Shown here: in pieces, positions 1-9,165 of the stretch
Position numbering within the stretch: position 1 is the first letter of the stretch
Layout of the letters: each line of letters opens with the position of its first letter
The notes under the pieces: generated by a model
Told to the model about the DNA's origin: nothing
Database searches by the model: none
The model's input: the letters and a program-made list of their open reading frames with translations, nothing else
Source: Nitrosomonas sp.
GTDB taxonomy: Bacteria; Pseudomonadota; Gammaproteobacteria; Burkholderiales; Nitrosomonadaceae
Assembly: GCA_020890945.1 (NCBI GenBank)
Contig: JAJHPK010000062.1
Coordinates: forward strand, 1 to 32,408
Length of the DNA stretch: 32,408 nt
Direction of reading: 5' to 3'
Position numbers and translations under genes: made by a program

Positions 1-539
1 TTTATATTCCTTGATTAATAAAAAATATTTTTATCGTTACTAACCACTTATAAATAATATTTATAAAGCAATTGAGTTTCTAAAAGCTATAATTTTATAT
101 TCAATTCAATTTAAAAAATATATAATTCCTTAGGATTCACATTTTTTATCGCCAACTTAATTTGGCTAAATAATTTATTGCGCTTTAATAACTTATGACA
201 TAAATCATACAGTCATAATAAATATTTGTGCAACCAACTTAAATCATTAAAGAATTTGATTGAGGTTTAGATTATAATTATCCTGATCATAGGAGAGTAA
301 ATAAAATCTTAGCAAAATAGCTCATCACTTTAAAAGTTCATTAATACAAAACTAATAGATGCGATCAAACAAAAATTAACTCTTTTTTAAAGAAAATTCA
401 AATAATAATTGAAAAAAACTAATCATAATAAGAACACTGCAACAAAGCTTCGTTACAACTACATAAATAAAATAAATCAATCTGATAATAGATTTATTAT
501 CAGAATACTAACAATTAAGATACACAGGGTTTGTTGTAA
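1..539. other. AT-rich intergenic region upstream of rne
   Basis: This stretch is very AT-rich and has no open reading frame I would believe in any frame. It ends at the rne start codon, so it must carry the rne promoter and leader. A TATAAT hexamer occurs at 273-278, but no good -35 element sits at the right distance. An AT-only inverted repeat lies at 48-66, and a stronger perfect hairpin lies at 481-504 (listed separately). In E. coli the rne leader is several hundred bases long and is the site of autoregulation, so a long leader here would be in keeping with that. Confidence 0.5.
481..504 (+). promoter_or_regulatory. Perfect hairpin in the rne leader
   Basis: The sequence TCTGATAATA, the loop GATT and the exact complement TATTATCAGA form a 10-bp stem with a 4-base loop. 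It ends 35 bases before the rne ATG. By analogy with the E. coli rne 5' UTR, whose stem-loops let RNase E control its own mRNA, it may be a cis element for autoregulation. The stem is AT-rich (two C/G pairs), so it would be only moderately stable. The structure is read directly from the sequence; the role is inference. Confidence 0.4.
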
Positions 540-3092
540 ATGAAACGAATGTTATTTAACGCAACACAGCCCGAAGAGCTGCGCGTTGCTATTGTAAACG
601 GTCAAACACTCATTGACCTAGATATCGAATCCATTGGTAAAGAACAAAGAAAAAGTAATATCTATAAAGCCGCAATTACGCGTATCGAACCTGGCTTAGA
701 GGCCGTATTTGTTGATTACGGGTGTGAACGACATGGCTTTCTGCCTTTTAAAGAAATCTCTCAGTCCTGCTTTGGTGAGAACGTCGATTTTAACAACATC
801 CGCATGCAAGAACTTTTGCATGAAGGACAACAACTTATTGTTCAAGTCGATAAAGATGAGCGGGGAAACAAAGGTGCTGCACTTACCACGTACATATCTC
901 TTGCAGGCCGTTATTTAGTCTTAATTCCCAACAATCCTAATAGCGGTGGCGTATCGCGTCGCATTACCGGTGAAGAGCGTAATGATTTGCGTGATGTTCT
1001 TGCGCAGCTACAGGTTCCCGAAGGCATGAGCATCATTGCCAGAACGGCTGGAATAGGTCGAAGCGCGGAAGAATTACAATGGGATTTAAATTATTTAACA
1101 CAACTTTGGTCAGCTATTGAAACGGCTGCCAATAATCAAGACGGTGTATTTCTCATTTATCAAGAAAGTAGCTTGGTCATCCGCGCGATTCGCGATTACT
1201 TTAATCACGAAATTGGTGAAATTTTAATCGATAGTCGAGAAATATTCGAGCAAGCCAGTCAATTCATGTCGCACGTCATGCCGGCCAATGTGGATCGCTT
1301 GAAATATTATCAAGACGATATTCCTTTGTTTTCTCGTTTCCAGATTGAACATCAAATTGAAACGGCTTATTCACGTCAAGTATCGCTGCCTTCAGGTGGT
1401 TCTATAGTGATTGATCACACCGAAGCACTGGTTTCTGTCGATGTTAATTCTGCACGCGCCATTCGAGGATTGGATATCGAGCACACAGCCTTAAACACCA
1501 ATCTCGAGGCAGCCGAAGAAATTGCGCGTCAACTAAGATTGCGTGATTTAGGCGGATTAATCGTAATTGATTTTATCGATATGGATATTCAACGCAACCA
1601 ACGTGATGTTGAAGCACGGTTGCATGAAGCACTTCGACAAGACAGAGCCCGTATTCAAGTTGGAAAGATTTCACGTTTTGGCTTATTAGAGCTTTCACGT
1701 CAGCGTCTGCGCCCTTCGCTAGGGGAAGGTAATTATATTTCATGCGTGCGCTGTAACGGTACAGGTTTCATACGTGGCACAGATTCATCAGCGTTGCATA
1801 TCCTGCGCATCATTCAAGAAGAATCTTTAAAAGAAAACACCAATACGCTTCATGTTCAATTGCCCGTGGATGTTGCTACATATTTATTAAACGAAAAGCG
1901 CGCGGAAATTTATGATATTGAACTCAAGCAAAAAATAGATATCGTTTTAATTCCTAATATTCATATCGAAACGCCGAATTACACCATCACGCGCTTGCGT
2001 CATGAAGACATCAAATCGAGCGAGGTACCAACACCAAGCTATAGGATGGTTGAAAAGAGTAATGAGGACAGCACTGATCAAGCAACATTTGATAAGAAAA
2101 CCAAACCCATACCACAAAAAGCTGCCGTTCAAGGTGTTACACCTGCTCAACCTGCACCGCTGCGAGAAGATAAGACGAGGGAATCTTCCTTTATCGATAA
2201 ATTTTTTAATTGGTTTAAACCCACAAACAATAAAGCTGATGAAGAAACCAAGCAATCTATAGAAAAAACGAGATCTCCGGCAGAAAAATCCAGAAACCGT
2301 TCACGCCGTGGTCGAAACAAAAATGATGTCGCGAAAGGTCCTATACATAACAAGCAACATAAACAAAAGAATTTATCTGGTAATAGCATCGCAGACTCAG
2401 ATATTACTGAAGCTCCAATTACCCAGACTCGCGCTAATCTAGAAGCTGAAAGCACCATAGAATTTATTCACGAGCCTAATGTAATACCGAGTGACGATAA
2501 TATCGTCACTGAAAAAGAAATCGATACAGATGCTTCTCCAAGATCGGATACACGGAGACGCTCGCGTCGATTCCGTGGCGCAAAAACACGAAATATGGCG
2601 AATCGTTCGAGAGATCCCTCTACCAATGAAGAAGTAATTGTTGTTTCTGAGGAACTGGCGAATACATTAGATCATTTACCTGAGGTTGCCCATCATTCAA
2701 TTAGTTCTTCTCCTGTCGAAACCAAAACATCTCCGACTCTTGCAGAATATGTCGACAGCCTGAGCGAAACCAATAACGATAGCAGCCACAACGATCCTAT
2801 TCAGCAGAAAAAAAAAGCTGAAAAAATAGCAGAGAGTAAAGACAATTCTCTGCTAGATTCACGAACAGCAGATCTCACCTCATCAAAAAAAATAGCTAAT
2901 TCGCATAACACAACTCGCGAATTACAGCAGAACATCGAAAAAAGCGGCTTAGTGATGGTTGAAACGCCTGTTGACAAAATTCAACAAGCCGCTCAAGAAG
3001 AAATAGTTGTTCCCAAAAGAACCAGAAGAAAAGCTAGAACAGCGGAAACTATTGAAACAGGCCCATTGATGCAAGTTGAAACCAGGGATTAA
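540..3092 (+). CDS. rne: Ribonuclease E
   Basis: Endoribonuclease for mRNA decay and for rRNA/tRNA processing, and the scaffold of the RNA degradosome at the inner membrane. The 850-residue protein starts like E. coli RNase E (MKRML.NATQ.EELRVA), which fixes the start codon although the ribosome site is weak. An S1 RNA-binding domain lies at about residues 35-125. The catalytic aspartates of the DNase I-like domain are D301 (VSVDVNSARA) and D344 (VIDFIDM). The zinc-link cysteines are C402 and C405 (CVRCNGTG). All are offset by two from the E. coli numbering. From about residue 500 the chain is low-complexity and presumably disordered. It holds an amphipathic segment at about 548-561 (FIDKFFNWFKP), a candidate membrane anchor, and two Arg-rich patches (SRNRSRRGRN and DTRRRSRRFRG) that look like RNA-binding regions. 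The protein is shorter than the 1061-residue E. coli enzyme, with the shortening in the tail. I could not recognise enolase, RhlB or PNPase docking motifs. Confidence 0.97.
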   Translation: MKRMLFNATQPEELRVAIVNGQTLIDLDIESIGKEQRKSNIYKAAITRIEPGLEAVFVDYGCERHGFLPFKEISQSCFGENVDFNNIRMQELLHEGQQLIVQVDKDERGNKGAALTTYISLAGRYLVLIPNNPNSGGVSRRITGEERNDLRDVLAQLQVPEGMSIIARTAGIGRSAEELQWDLNYLTQLWSAIETAANNQDGVFLIYQESSLVIRAIRDYFNHEIGEILIDSREIFEQASQFMSHVMPANVDRLKYYQDDIPLFSRFQIEHQIETAYSRQVSLPSGGSIVIDHTEALVSVDVNSARAIRGLDIEHTALNTNLEAAEEIARQLRLRDLGGLIVIDFIDMDIQRNQRDVEARLHEALRQDRARIQVGKISRFGLLELSRQRLRPSLGEGNYISCVRCNGTGFIRGTDSSALHILRIIQEESLKENTNTLHVQLPVDVATYLLNEKRAEIYDIELKQKIDIVLIPNIHIETPNYTITRLRHEDIKSSEVPTPSYRMVEKSNEDSTDQATFDKKTKPIPQKAAVQGVTPAQPAPLREDKTRESSFIDKFFNWFKPTNNKADEETKQSIEKTRSPAEKSRNRSRRGRNKNDVAKGPIHNKQHKQKNLSGNSIADSDITEAPITQTRANLEAESTIEFIHEPNVIPSDDNIVTEKEIDTDASPRSDTRRRSRRFRGAKTRNMANRSRDPSTNEEVIVVSEELANTLDHLPEVAHHSISSSPVETKTSPTLAEYVDSLSETNNDSSHNDPIQQKKKAEKIAESKDNSLLDSRTADLTSSKKIANSHNTTRELQQNIEKSGLVMVETPVDKIQQAAQEEIVVPKRTRRKARTAETIETGPLMQVETRD

Positions 3093-3100
3093 TTGAAGCT

Positions 3101-3144
3101 GATTCAGGCGTATCAAAGTTATTGAATTTCTAATGCGCCTGATC
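3101..3144. terminator. Possible shared terminator between convergent rne and polA
   Basis: GATTCAGGCG at 3101-3110 pairs with CGCCTGATC at 3136-3144, apart from one bulged T. This gives a nine-pair, GC-rich stem with a 25-base loop. It spans the 37-bp gap between the two convergent genes and overlaps the polA stop codon. There is no T tract on either side, so it would be at best a weak intrinsic terminator. Confidence 0.3.
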
Positions 3145-5862
3145 CCAATTATTTCCGATACCTATTTCCATCAATAGAGGCACATCTAACTTTAAAACGC
3201 TCCCCATGCATTTCGGCAGAAATTCTTGCACTCGCGTTAACTCAGTTTCAGGCACTTCTAGCACCAATTCATCGTGAACTTGCATAATCAATTTGCTCTG
3301 CAGCTTTTCTTTTTTTAACCATTTTGCTACCGCTATCATCGATAATTTAATGATATCGGCGGCAGTGCCTTGCATGGGTGCATTGATAGCGGCACGCTCT
3401 GCGCCCTGACGGCGGTTTCCATTGCTATGATTAATTTCAGGCAACCATAGACGTCGTCCCAATACCGTTTCCACATAACCTGCTTGCCTCGCTTTTTCTC
3501 GGGTGAGCTGCATGTATTTTTCCACTCCAGGATAGCGCGAGAAATAGCGCTCCATATATGTCCGCGCGGCACTGCGTGCAATTCCGAGTTGAGAAGCCAA
3601 GCCGAATTCCGACATTCCATAAATCAAACCAAAATTAATTACTTTGGCGAAGCGGCGTTGTTCTGAATCGACTTGGTCGACCTGAATACCAAAAATTTCT
3701 GCAGCAGTCGCCTTATGGATATCTTCTCCAGCAGAAAACGCTTTTAGCAATCCTTCATCTTGGGAAATATGTGCCATGATGCGCAGTTCAATTTGAGAAT
3801 AATCTGCAGAAACAATTTGATAATCAGGTGGTGCAATAAAAGCTTCCCGAATCCTCCGGCCCTCCATGGTCCGAATCGGAATATTCTGCAAATTCGGATC
3901 AGAGCTTGCCAAACGCCCTGTCACTGCCACAGCTTGCGAATAATTAGTATGCACTCTGCTTGTGTTTGGATTTTTCATCAAAGGCAATTTATCGGTATAA
4001 GTTGATTTCAATTTCGCCAACCCTCGATATTCCAACAAGATTTTCGGTAAAGGATAATCGAGAGCAAGTTGTTGCAGCACGTCTTCATCAGTGGAAGGTA
4101 TGCCAGTGGGCGTTTTTTTAATGACTGGCAATTTCAATTGATGAAACAAAATTTCTTGAATTTGCTTCGGTGAATTTAAATTAAATGATTGATTCGCAAC
4201 CGTATGCGCTTGTAATTCCAATGCATGCATTTTTTTTCCAAGCTCACTACTTTGCTGCTGCAATAACGCATAGTCGAGTAGCACGCCATTACGCTCCATC
4301 TCAAACAGTACATCAAGAATCGGCATTTCGATATCACGATAGATTTTATTTAACCGATCATTTTGTTGAATCTGCGGATGCAGTGCTTGATGCAAGCGTA
4401 ATGTAATATCCGCATCCTCAGCCGCATATTCGGTCGCCACATCGATCGTAACTTCATCAAAACCAATACGCTTAACGCCTTTTCCTGTCACGTCATCATA
4501 TTTAATCGTTTGCACATCCAAATGCCGCAGCGCTAGACTATCCATGTTGTGCGAACGATTTGAATCCAGCACATATGATTGCAACATCGTATCGTGCACA
4601 ACACCATTTAACTGTATGCCATGATTAGCAAATATGTGTTTGTCATATTTCAAATTCTGCCCAAGCTTAAATTTTTGTTCATTTTCCAACCAAGGTTTCA
4701 ATAATGATAAAGCTTTATCGAACGGAATCTGAGTAGGCACACCGGCATAACGGTGCATTAATGGAAGATAAACCGCTCGCTCTTTTTCAATACAAAATGA
4801 TATGCCCACCAACTGCGCTTGCATTGGCGATAAACTGGTAGTTTCGCAATCGACTGATACTAATGAGGCAGTGCCAAGTTTCGTTATCCAATCTTGCAAT
4901 TGCAAATCTGTCAAAATCGTTTCGTAGCGCGAAGAATCAACACGAACGACCGGATTGTATTCTGCAAACAAAGTCGATTGCGTATTATTGCCTTTCTTGC
5001 TCAATTCATCATGATTGTGTTGGTGCAATTCACGCAATGCAGTCTTCATATCGAGTTTTTGATAAAGCGCTATAAGCTGCTCTGTGTCTTGTGGCTTAAA
5101 AGTGAGATCAGTGATTGTGACAGGTAAATCCACATCACATTTAATTTTAATCAATTCGTACGAGGTATCAAACCACTCTATCGCTCGACGTAAATTTTCG
5201 CCAACCACTCCTTTTATTTCATTAGCTTGTGCAACGATATTATCCAAAGAACCATACTGTGTCAGCCACTTTACCGCAGTTTTAGGACCGACTTTCTCAA
5301 CACCAGGAACGTTGTCCGAAGTATCTCCCACTAACATCAAATAATCCAACATGCGTTCCGGTGGTACACCAAATTTCTCGGCTACTCCGGCTTTATCGAG
5401 TATTTCTCCGCTCATAGTATTTACCAATGTCACTTGATCATTAACTAATTGGGCAATGTCTTTATCACCGGTAGAAATAATGCATCGATAATCCGCTTCA
5501 GCGGATTGCTTGGCCAAAGTTCCAATCACGTCATCCGCCTCTACTCCATCGATCATCAAGATCGGCCAACCCAACGCACGAATGCATGCATGCAATGGTT
5601 CTATCTGCGATACCAAATCCTGCGGCATAGCCGCTCTATTCGCTTTGTATTCGACGAAAAGGTCATTACGAAAAGTTTTACCTTTTGCATCAAATACACA
5701 CGCGCTATAATCCGCTTGATAATCTTTTCGCAAACGGCGCAACATGTTCAATACACCGTGAATAGCTCCTGTTGGCTCATTGTCTTGATTACGCAAATCC
5801 GGCAGTGCATGAAAAGCACGATATAAATACGAAGAACCATCTACCAATAACAGTGTTTTCAT
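3130..5862 (-). CDS. polA: DNA polymerase I
   Basis: Repair and Okazaki-fragment polymerase with three activities, 910 residues (E. coli 928). The start is set at MKTLLLVDGSSYLYRAFHAL because it matches the family N-terminus and has AGGAAA seven bases upstream. The longer in-frame extension to 5919 would run into the divergent gene. The 5'-3' exonuclease domain covers about residues 1-290. The 3'-5' proofreading domain looks active: D338 and E340 (VDCET), the NLKYD motif and YAAEDAD are all kept. The polymerase domain has motif A with D687 (DYSQIELRIMAH), the O helix (RRFAKVINFGLIYG) and motif C with D864 (VHDELV), all offset by 18 from E. coli. It is convergent with rne and divergent from the LOG-family gene. 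The polA / DUF2782 / thrB grouping is also seen in Pseudomonas. Confidence 0.97.
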   Translation of the reverse strand: MKTLLLVDGSSYLYRAFHALPDLRNQDNEPTGAIHGVLNMLRRLRKDYQADYSACVFDAKGKTFRNDLFVEYKANRAAMPQDLVSQIEPLHACIRALGWPILMIDGVEADDVIGTLAKQSAEADYRCIISTGDKDIAQLVNDQVTLVNTMSGEILDKAGVAEKFGVPPERMLDYLMLVGDTSDNVPGVEKVGPKTAVKWLTQYGSLDNIVAQANEIKGVVGENLRRAIEWFDTSYELIKIKCDVDLPVTITDLTFKPQDTEQLIALYQKLDMKTALRELHQHNHDELSKKGNNTQSTLFAEYNPVVRVDSSRYETILTDLQLQDWITKLGTASLVSVDCETTSLSPMQAQLVGISFCIEKERAVYLPLMHRYAGVPTQIPFDKALSLLKPWLENEQKFKLGQNLKYDKHIFANHGIQLNGVVHDTMLQSYVLDSNRSHNMDSLALRHLDVQTIKYDDVTGKGVKRIGFDEVTIDVATEYAAEDADITLRLHQALHPQIQQNDRLNKIYRDIEMPILDVLFEMERNGVLLDYALLQQQSSELGKKMHALELQAHTVANQSFNLNSPKQIQEILFHQLKLPVIKKTPTGIPSTDEDVLQQLALDYPLPKILLEYRGLAKLKSTYTDKLPLMKNPNTSRVHTNYSQAVAVTGRLASSDPNLQNIPIRTMEGRRIREAFIAPPDYQIVSADYSQIELRIMAHISQDEGLLKAFSAGEDIHKATAAEIFGIQVDQVDSEQRRFAKVINFGLIYGMSEFGLASQLGIARSAARTYMERYFSRYPGVEKYMQLTREKARQAGYVETVLGRRLWLPEINHSNGNRRQGAERAAINAPMQGTAADIIKLSMIAVAKWLKKEKLQSKLIMQVHDELVLEVPETELTRVQEFLPKCMGSVLKLDVPLLMEIGIGNNWDQAH

Positions 5863-5874
5863 TATTAATTTCCT

Positions 5875-6594
5875 ATGAACCAACATAATAAGCCCCTGAT
5901 TCAGCCCGTTTCCGATCAACCGTGGTCTGCGAAAGAATCATGGCGATTATTCAGAATTATGGCAGAGTTTGTGGAAGGCACGGAAAGTCTTGAAGCAATT
6001 CAACCCGCAGTCGGTATTTTTGGTAGTGCGCGCACCACTCCCGACAGCCCCCACTACCGTTTAGCCGAGCAAATTGCCAAAGCATTGTCGGATGCAGGTT
6101 TTGCTGTCATATCCGGTGGCGGTCCTGGCATTATGGAAGCAGCCAATAAAGGCGCTTATTTCGGCCAATCGCCGAGCGTCGGTTTAAATATCCAGTTACC
6201 TCATGAACAACGAGGCAATGACTTTCAAGACATCAGTCAAACTTTTAAACATTTTTTTACGCGTAAATATATGTTTATCAAATTTTCTACCGCCTATGTC
6301 GTGATGCCTGGCGGATTTGGAACGATGGATGAACTTATGGAAGCGCTTACATTAGTGCAAACGGGTAAAACTCGCAAAATGCCTATTATTCTTGTTTATT
6401 CGCAATTCTGGCGTGGCTTGGTCGATTGGTTTAAACAAATGATGGTAACAGAAGGATTCATTTCCTCGGAAGATATGAATTTAATCCAACTAATTGATGA
6501 ACCGAAAGAAGTCGTTAATGCGATTTTTAAACACTACGAAACCTGCGGATTTGAACTTACCGCCGCCGAACGGGAAATCCAGCTTAATCTATAA
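5875..6594 (+). CDS. LOG-family (TIGR00730) Rossmann-fold protein
   Basis: Belongs to the LOG/YgdH-like family. Characterised members are nucleotide 5'-monophosphate nucleosidases or cytokinin-activating phosphoribohydrolases that release the base from nucleoside monophosphates. The 239-residue protein carries the two family motifs GGGPGIME (residues 81-88) and PGGFGTMDE (145-153), which hold the catalytic Arg/Glu site. The N-terminal segment WRLFRIMAEFVEG is typical of the longer gammaproteobacterial subgroup and supports the start at 5875. An in-frame TAA lies nine bases upstream, so no longer start is possible. There is no visible Shine-Dalgarno; the upstream bases instead form the polA ribosome site on the other strand. 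First gene of a forward run with the DUF2782 gene and thrB. The substrate in this organism cannot be read from the sequence. Confidence 0.9.
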   Translation: MNQHNKPLIQPVSDQPWSAKESWRLFRIMAEFVEGTESLEAIQPAVGIFGSARTTPDSPHYRLAEQIAKALSDAGFAVISGGGPGIMEAANKGAYFGQSPSVGLNIQLPHEQRGNDFQDISQTFKHFFTRKYMFIKFSTAYVVMPGGFGTMDELMEALTLVQTGKTRKMPIILVYSQFWRGLVDWFKQMMVTEGFISSEDMNLIQLIDEPKEVVNAIFKHYETCGFELTAAEREIQLNL

Positions 6595-6651
6595 ACCGTG
6601 GTTGGTAATTTTAGGTACAATACCGGGTCTTCCTCTTGGTTAGGAACTCAT

Positions 6652-7029
6652 ATGCGCGTATTTATTTTGACATTGTTATTATTTAGCTTTCCCTTACTGA
6701 GCATGGCTCAGTCCGAACAGCCCAAGAAGCCGCTGAAACATCCTTCGCATCCGGATAACCTAATACCAATCCCAGAACCTGATCCTCCGGAATTAGAAGC
6801 TCAGCCTGACCCCGAACTGGAGAGCCAAGTTACAATCATTCAACGTGGTGAGGATAAGATCGAAGAACACCGTGTTAATGGCGAATTATATATGATCAAA
6901 GTTATTCCACGCATTGGTCCGCCATACTATCTTAAGAAAAACACCATCGCGGATCACCATTCTCATCCCAATAGCGATGCGGGAGGCCCCAATGTCAGTC
7001 CGCCTATGTGGCAGTTTTTTAGATTTTAG
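6652..7029 (+). CDS. DUF2782 family small exported protein
   Basis: A 125-residue protein with a clear signal peptide (MRVFILTLLLF.., probable cleavage after SMA near residue 19), then a Pro-rich stretch and a short conserved domain with VNGELYMIKVIPRIGPPYYL. This is the pattern of the DUF2782 family, whose function is unknown to me. The ATG at 6652 is preceded by AGGA nine bases upstream. A GTG at 6598 would extend the frame but would bury the signal peptide, so I rejected it. The family is typically encoded between polA and thrB, as here. The His-rich tail (DHHSHPN) is visible, but its meaning is unknown. Confidence 0.85.
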   Translation: MRVFILTLLLFSFPLLSMAQSEQPKKPLKHPSHPDNLIPIPEPDPPELEAQPDPELESQVTIIQRGEDKIEEHRVNGELYMIKVIPRIGPPYYLKKNTIADHHSHPNSDAGGPNVSPPMWQFFRF

Positions 7030-7077
7030 TTTGCTCCACTCACAATCCTAGTTTTTTTCTACCCATACTATTCATTC

Positions 7078-8016
7078 ATGTCTGTTTTTACACATGTTAG
7101 CGAAGATGAACTGACTGCCTGGTTAAATCAATATGACCTAGGAACATTGCTTGAACTCAAAGGCATTGCTTCGGGCATTGAAAACACCAATTACTTTGTC
7201 ACCACCACGCAAGGGAAATTTGTCTTAACTTTATTCGAAAAACTGACAAAAAACGAGCTACCCTACTATCTCGACTTAATGCTGCATTTATCTCGGCACA
7301 CGATTCCTTGTCCAACGCCTATTCGTACTGTTAACCAAGAGGTTCTCACTGAACTAAACCATAAACCTGCAGCCATTGTCACTTTCTTACCCGGAGAATC
7401 CCTTATTCACCCCACGCCAGAACATTGTCAAGAAATGGGCATGACGCTGGCAAAAATGCATTTGGCCGGAAGAAACTTTCCGCAACATATGCCAAATCCA
7501 CGTGGTTTTCAGTGGTGGCAAGCCAGAGCACCCGAAATTGCACAATTTTTGTCACCTGTAGAGAAGGATTTATTGCATACAGAATTAGATTTTCAATCAA
7601 ATCAACACAATGAACATTTACCGCAAGGCGTGATTCACGCGGATATGTTCCGAGATAATGTTTTATTTATCAATAATAAACTGAGCGGTATCATCGATTT
7701 TTATTTTGCTTGCAATGACAGTTTTTTATACGACTTAGCCATTGTCGCCAATGATTGGTGCATGGATGAAAAGAAAATGATCAATACGGAATGTATTTAT
7801 TCATTATTAAAGGGATATCAAATGATACGCCCACTCTCTCCTTTAGAAAGAGATGCTTGGCCCGCAATGTTACGCGCAGCCGCACTAAGATTTTGGGTTT
7901 CGCGCCTGTACGACTTATACTTACCACGTGCTGGTGAATTAACGCATGCGAAAGATCCAAATCATTTCAAACAAATATTAAAAAATCATAGAGATAATGT
8001 AGCTGAGCTAGTATAA
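7078..8016 (+). CDS. thrB: Homoserine kinase (APH-fold type)
   Basis: Phosphorylates L-homoserine with ATP to O-phosphohomoserine, the step before threonine synthase. The 312-residue protein is of the aminoglycoside-phosphotransferase-like type found in Pseudomonas and relatives, not the GHMP type of E. coli. The N-terminus (MSVFTHVSEDELTAWLNQYD) matches the family. The catalytic loop is HADMFRDN at residues 187-194, with D189 as the expected base and N194 as a metal ligand. The second metal-binding aspartate is D207 in GIIDF. The ATP-lobe segment GIENTNYFV is present. There is no good Shine-Dalgarno, and the gene lies 48 bases after the DUF2782 gene, so translation may be coupled or weak. 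Confidence 0.95.
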   Translation: MSVFTHVSEDELTAWLNQYDLGTLLELKGIASGIENTNYFVTTTQGKFVLTLFEKLTKNELPYYLDLMLHLSRHTIPCPTPIRTVNQEVLTELNHKPAAIVTFLPGESLIHPTPEHCQEMGMTLAKMHLAGRNFPQHMPNPRGFQWWQARAPEIAQFLSPVEKDLLHTELDFQSNQHNEHLPQGVIHADMFRDNVLFINNKLSGIIDFYFACNDSFLYDLAIVANDWCMDEKKMINTECIYSLLKGYQMIRPLSPLERDAWPAMLRAAALRFWVSRLYDLYLPRAGELTHAKDPNHFKQILKNHRDNVAELV

Positions 8017-8070
8017 AACTTATTCATCTAACTCACTGACACGTTCAATCCAATTTTTGGAGAAAAATTT

Positions 8071-8925
8071 ATGGAAATTCGTCAAGTCGATGCCAAGCAA
8101 GGTTTACAGTGGCTCCTCAGCGGTTTTTACTTGTTCAGAAGAACACCGCTTGGTTGGGTGTTTATTTGTGGAGCTCTACTATTAATTGCAATATCGGCTG
8201 CGTTGATTCCCTTCGCTGGGAGCTTTATTTTTACACTGATTTACCCCGCTTTGCTTGGTGGCATTATGTTAGGATGCCGTGATCTTGAAGAAGGGAAACC
8301 ACTCGAAATCACTCATTTGTTTTCTGCGATCGAGAGTCATTTAGCCGCGCTGATTACAATTGGTGGTATTTATTTGACGGGTTTAATTTTGGTTTCTGGT
8401 TTAGCGGCTGTTATCGGCGGTCCTCAAATGACTGATATGTTGTTATATGGCAAGCGGGTCGATGAAACAGAGCTGATGGGAGTCATGAGCAGTATGCTGA
8501 CTTCACTTCTCATTCTACTCACGTTATCGATCCCGTTGATGATGGCAAGCTGGTTTTCACCGATGTTGGTGGTATTTCACAAAATGCCACCCATTATGGC
8601 AATGCAACAAAGCCTTTATGCTTGTTTGCGCAATATCATTCCACTATCAGTGTATATGATTGTTTTAACGATTCTGATTTTTCTAGCCGTACTGCCTTAT
8701 GGCGCCGGATTGGTAATTTTGTTTCCAACCATGTATGCCTCAATGTACGTATGCTACAAAGACATTTTCTTAGGGGAACCAATTCGATTTAAAGATAATG
8801 CTCATTCCAATCCTGTCCAATGGAATGATTCACAAAAGAGTTCTCAAGAAAATACTAACAATAACGAAAACGCAAACACTGATAAACCTCAAAATGAGAA
8901 TTCCGAATCCAAAAAACAAGAATAG
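8071..8925 (+). CDS. BPSS1780-family integral membrane protein
   Basis: A 284-residue polytopic inner-membrane protein of unknown function, resembling the proteobacterial BPSS1780 family. The N-terminus MEIRQVDAKQGLQWL...F.RTPLGW is typical. Hydrophobic segments lie near residues 28-48, 52-68, 93-115, 143-170 and 194-225. The C-terminus from about residue 245 is an Asn/Ser/Glu-rich, low-complexity hydrophilic tail, probably cytoplasmic. GGAG nine bases upstream supports the start. It is the last gene of the forward run from 5875 and is followed by a hairpin. Confidence 0.8.
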   Translation: MEIRQVDAKQGLQWLLSGFYLFRRTPLGWVFICGALLLIAISAALIPFAGSFIFTLIYPALLGGIMLGCRDLEEGKPLEITHLFSAIESHLAALITIGGIYLTGLILVSGLAAVIGGPQMTDMLLYGKRVDETELMGVMSSMLTSLLILLTLSIPLMMASWFSPMLVVFHKMPPIMAMQQSLYACLRNIIPLSVYMIVLTILIFLAVLPYGAGLVILFPTMYASMYVCYKDIFLGEPIRFKDNAHSNPVQWNDSQKSSQENTNNNENANTDKPQNENSESKKQE

Positions 8926-8935
8926 TTTTTGAGAC

Positions 8936-8966
8936 TGTAGCTGATCAGCATCAATGATAAGCTATA
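8936..8966 (+). terminator. Possible terminator hairpin after the BPSS1780-type gene
   Basis: Bases 8936-8947 pair with 8955-8966, giving 11 pairs with one internal G.A mismatch and a seven-base loop. It begins ten bases after the stop codon of the membrane-protein gene. No run of T follows, so an intrinsic terminator is plausible but not strong. The rest of 8967-9165 shows nothing I can name. Confidence 0.35.
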
Positions 8967-9165
8967 AGAAAATTTAGGGTTGTTTACAGAGAGATTGATT
9001 AAAATAAGCGGTGAGTATTTCATAAGGGATCCCATTGTTCAGAATTCGGAATATCTCAAAGATTGTAGCATGATGAGAAATACCTCAAGAAGACAACTAG
9101 AATCAACCCGCCAGAAAATAACCCAGCAATAAATGTAATTAGATTTTTAAATTGTCCTGAACTCT

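Noticed and set aside
48-66. Perfect AT-only inverted repeat TTATAAAT-AAT-ATTTATAA
   Set aside because: It is made wholly of A/T in a very AT-rich stretch and likely to be chance, with no gene end nearby.
256-278. TTGATT and TATAAT as an rne promoter
   Set aside because: The -10 is perfect, but the spacer is only 11 bp and no extended -10 is present; in sequence this AT-rich such hexamers are common.
1947-2458. Reverse open frames under the RNase E tail
   Set aside because: The tail is low-complexity, which leaves chance open frames on the other strand; the Rne frame is continuous and better supported.
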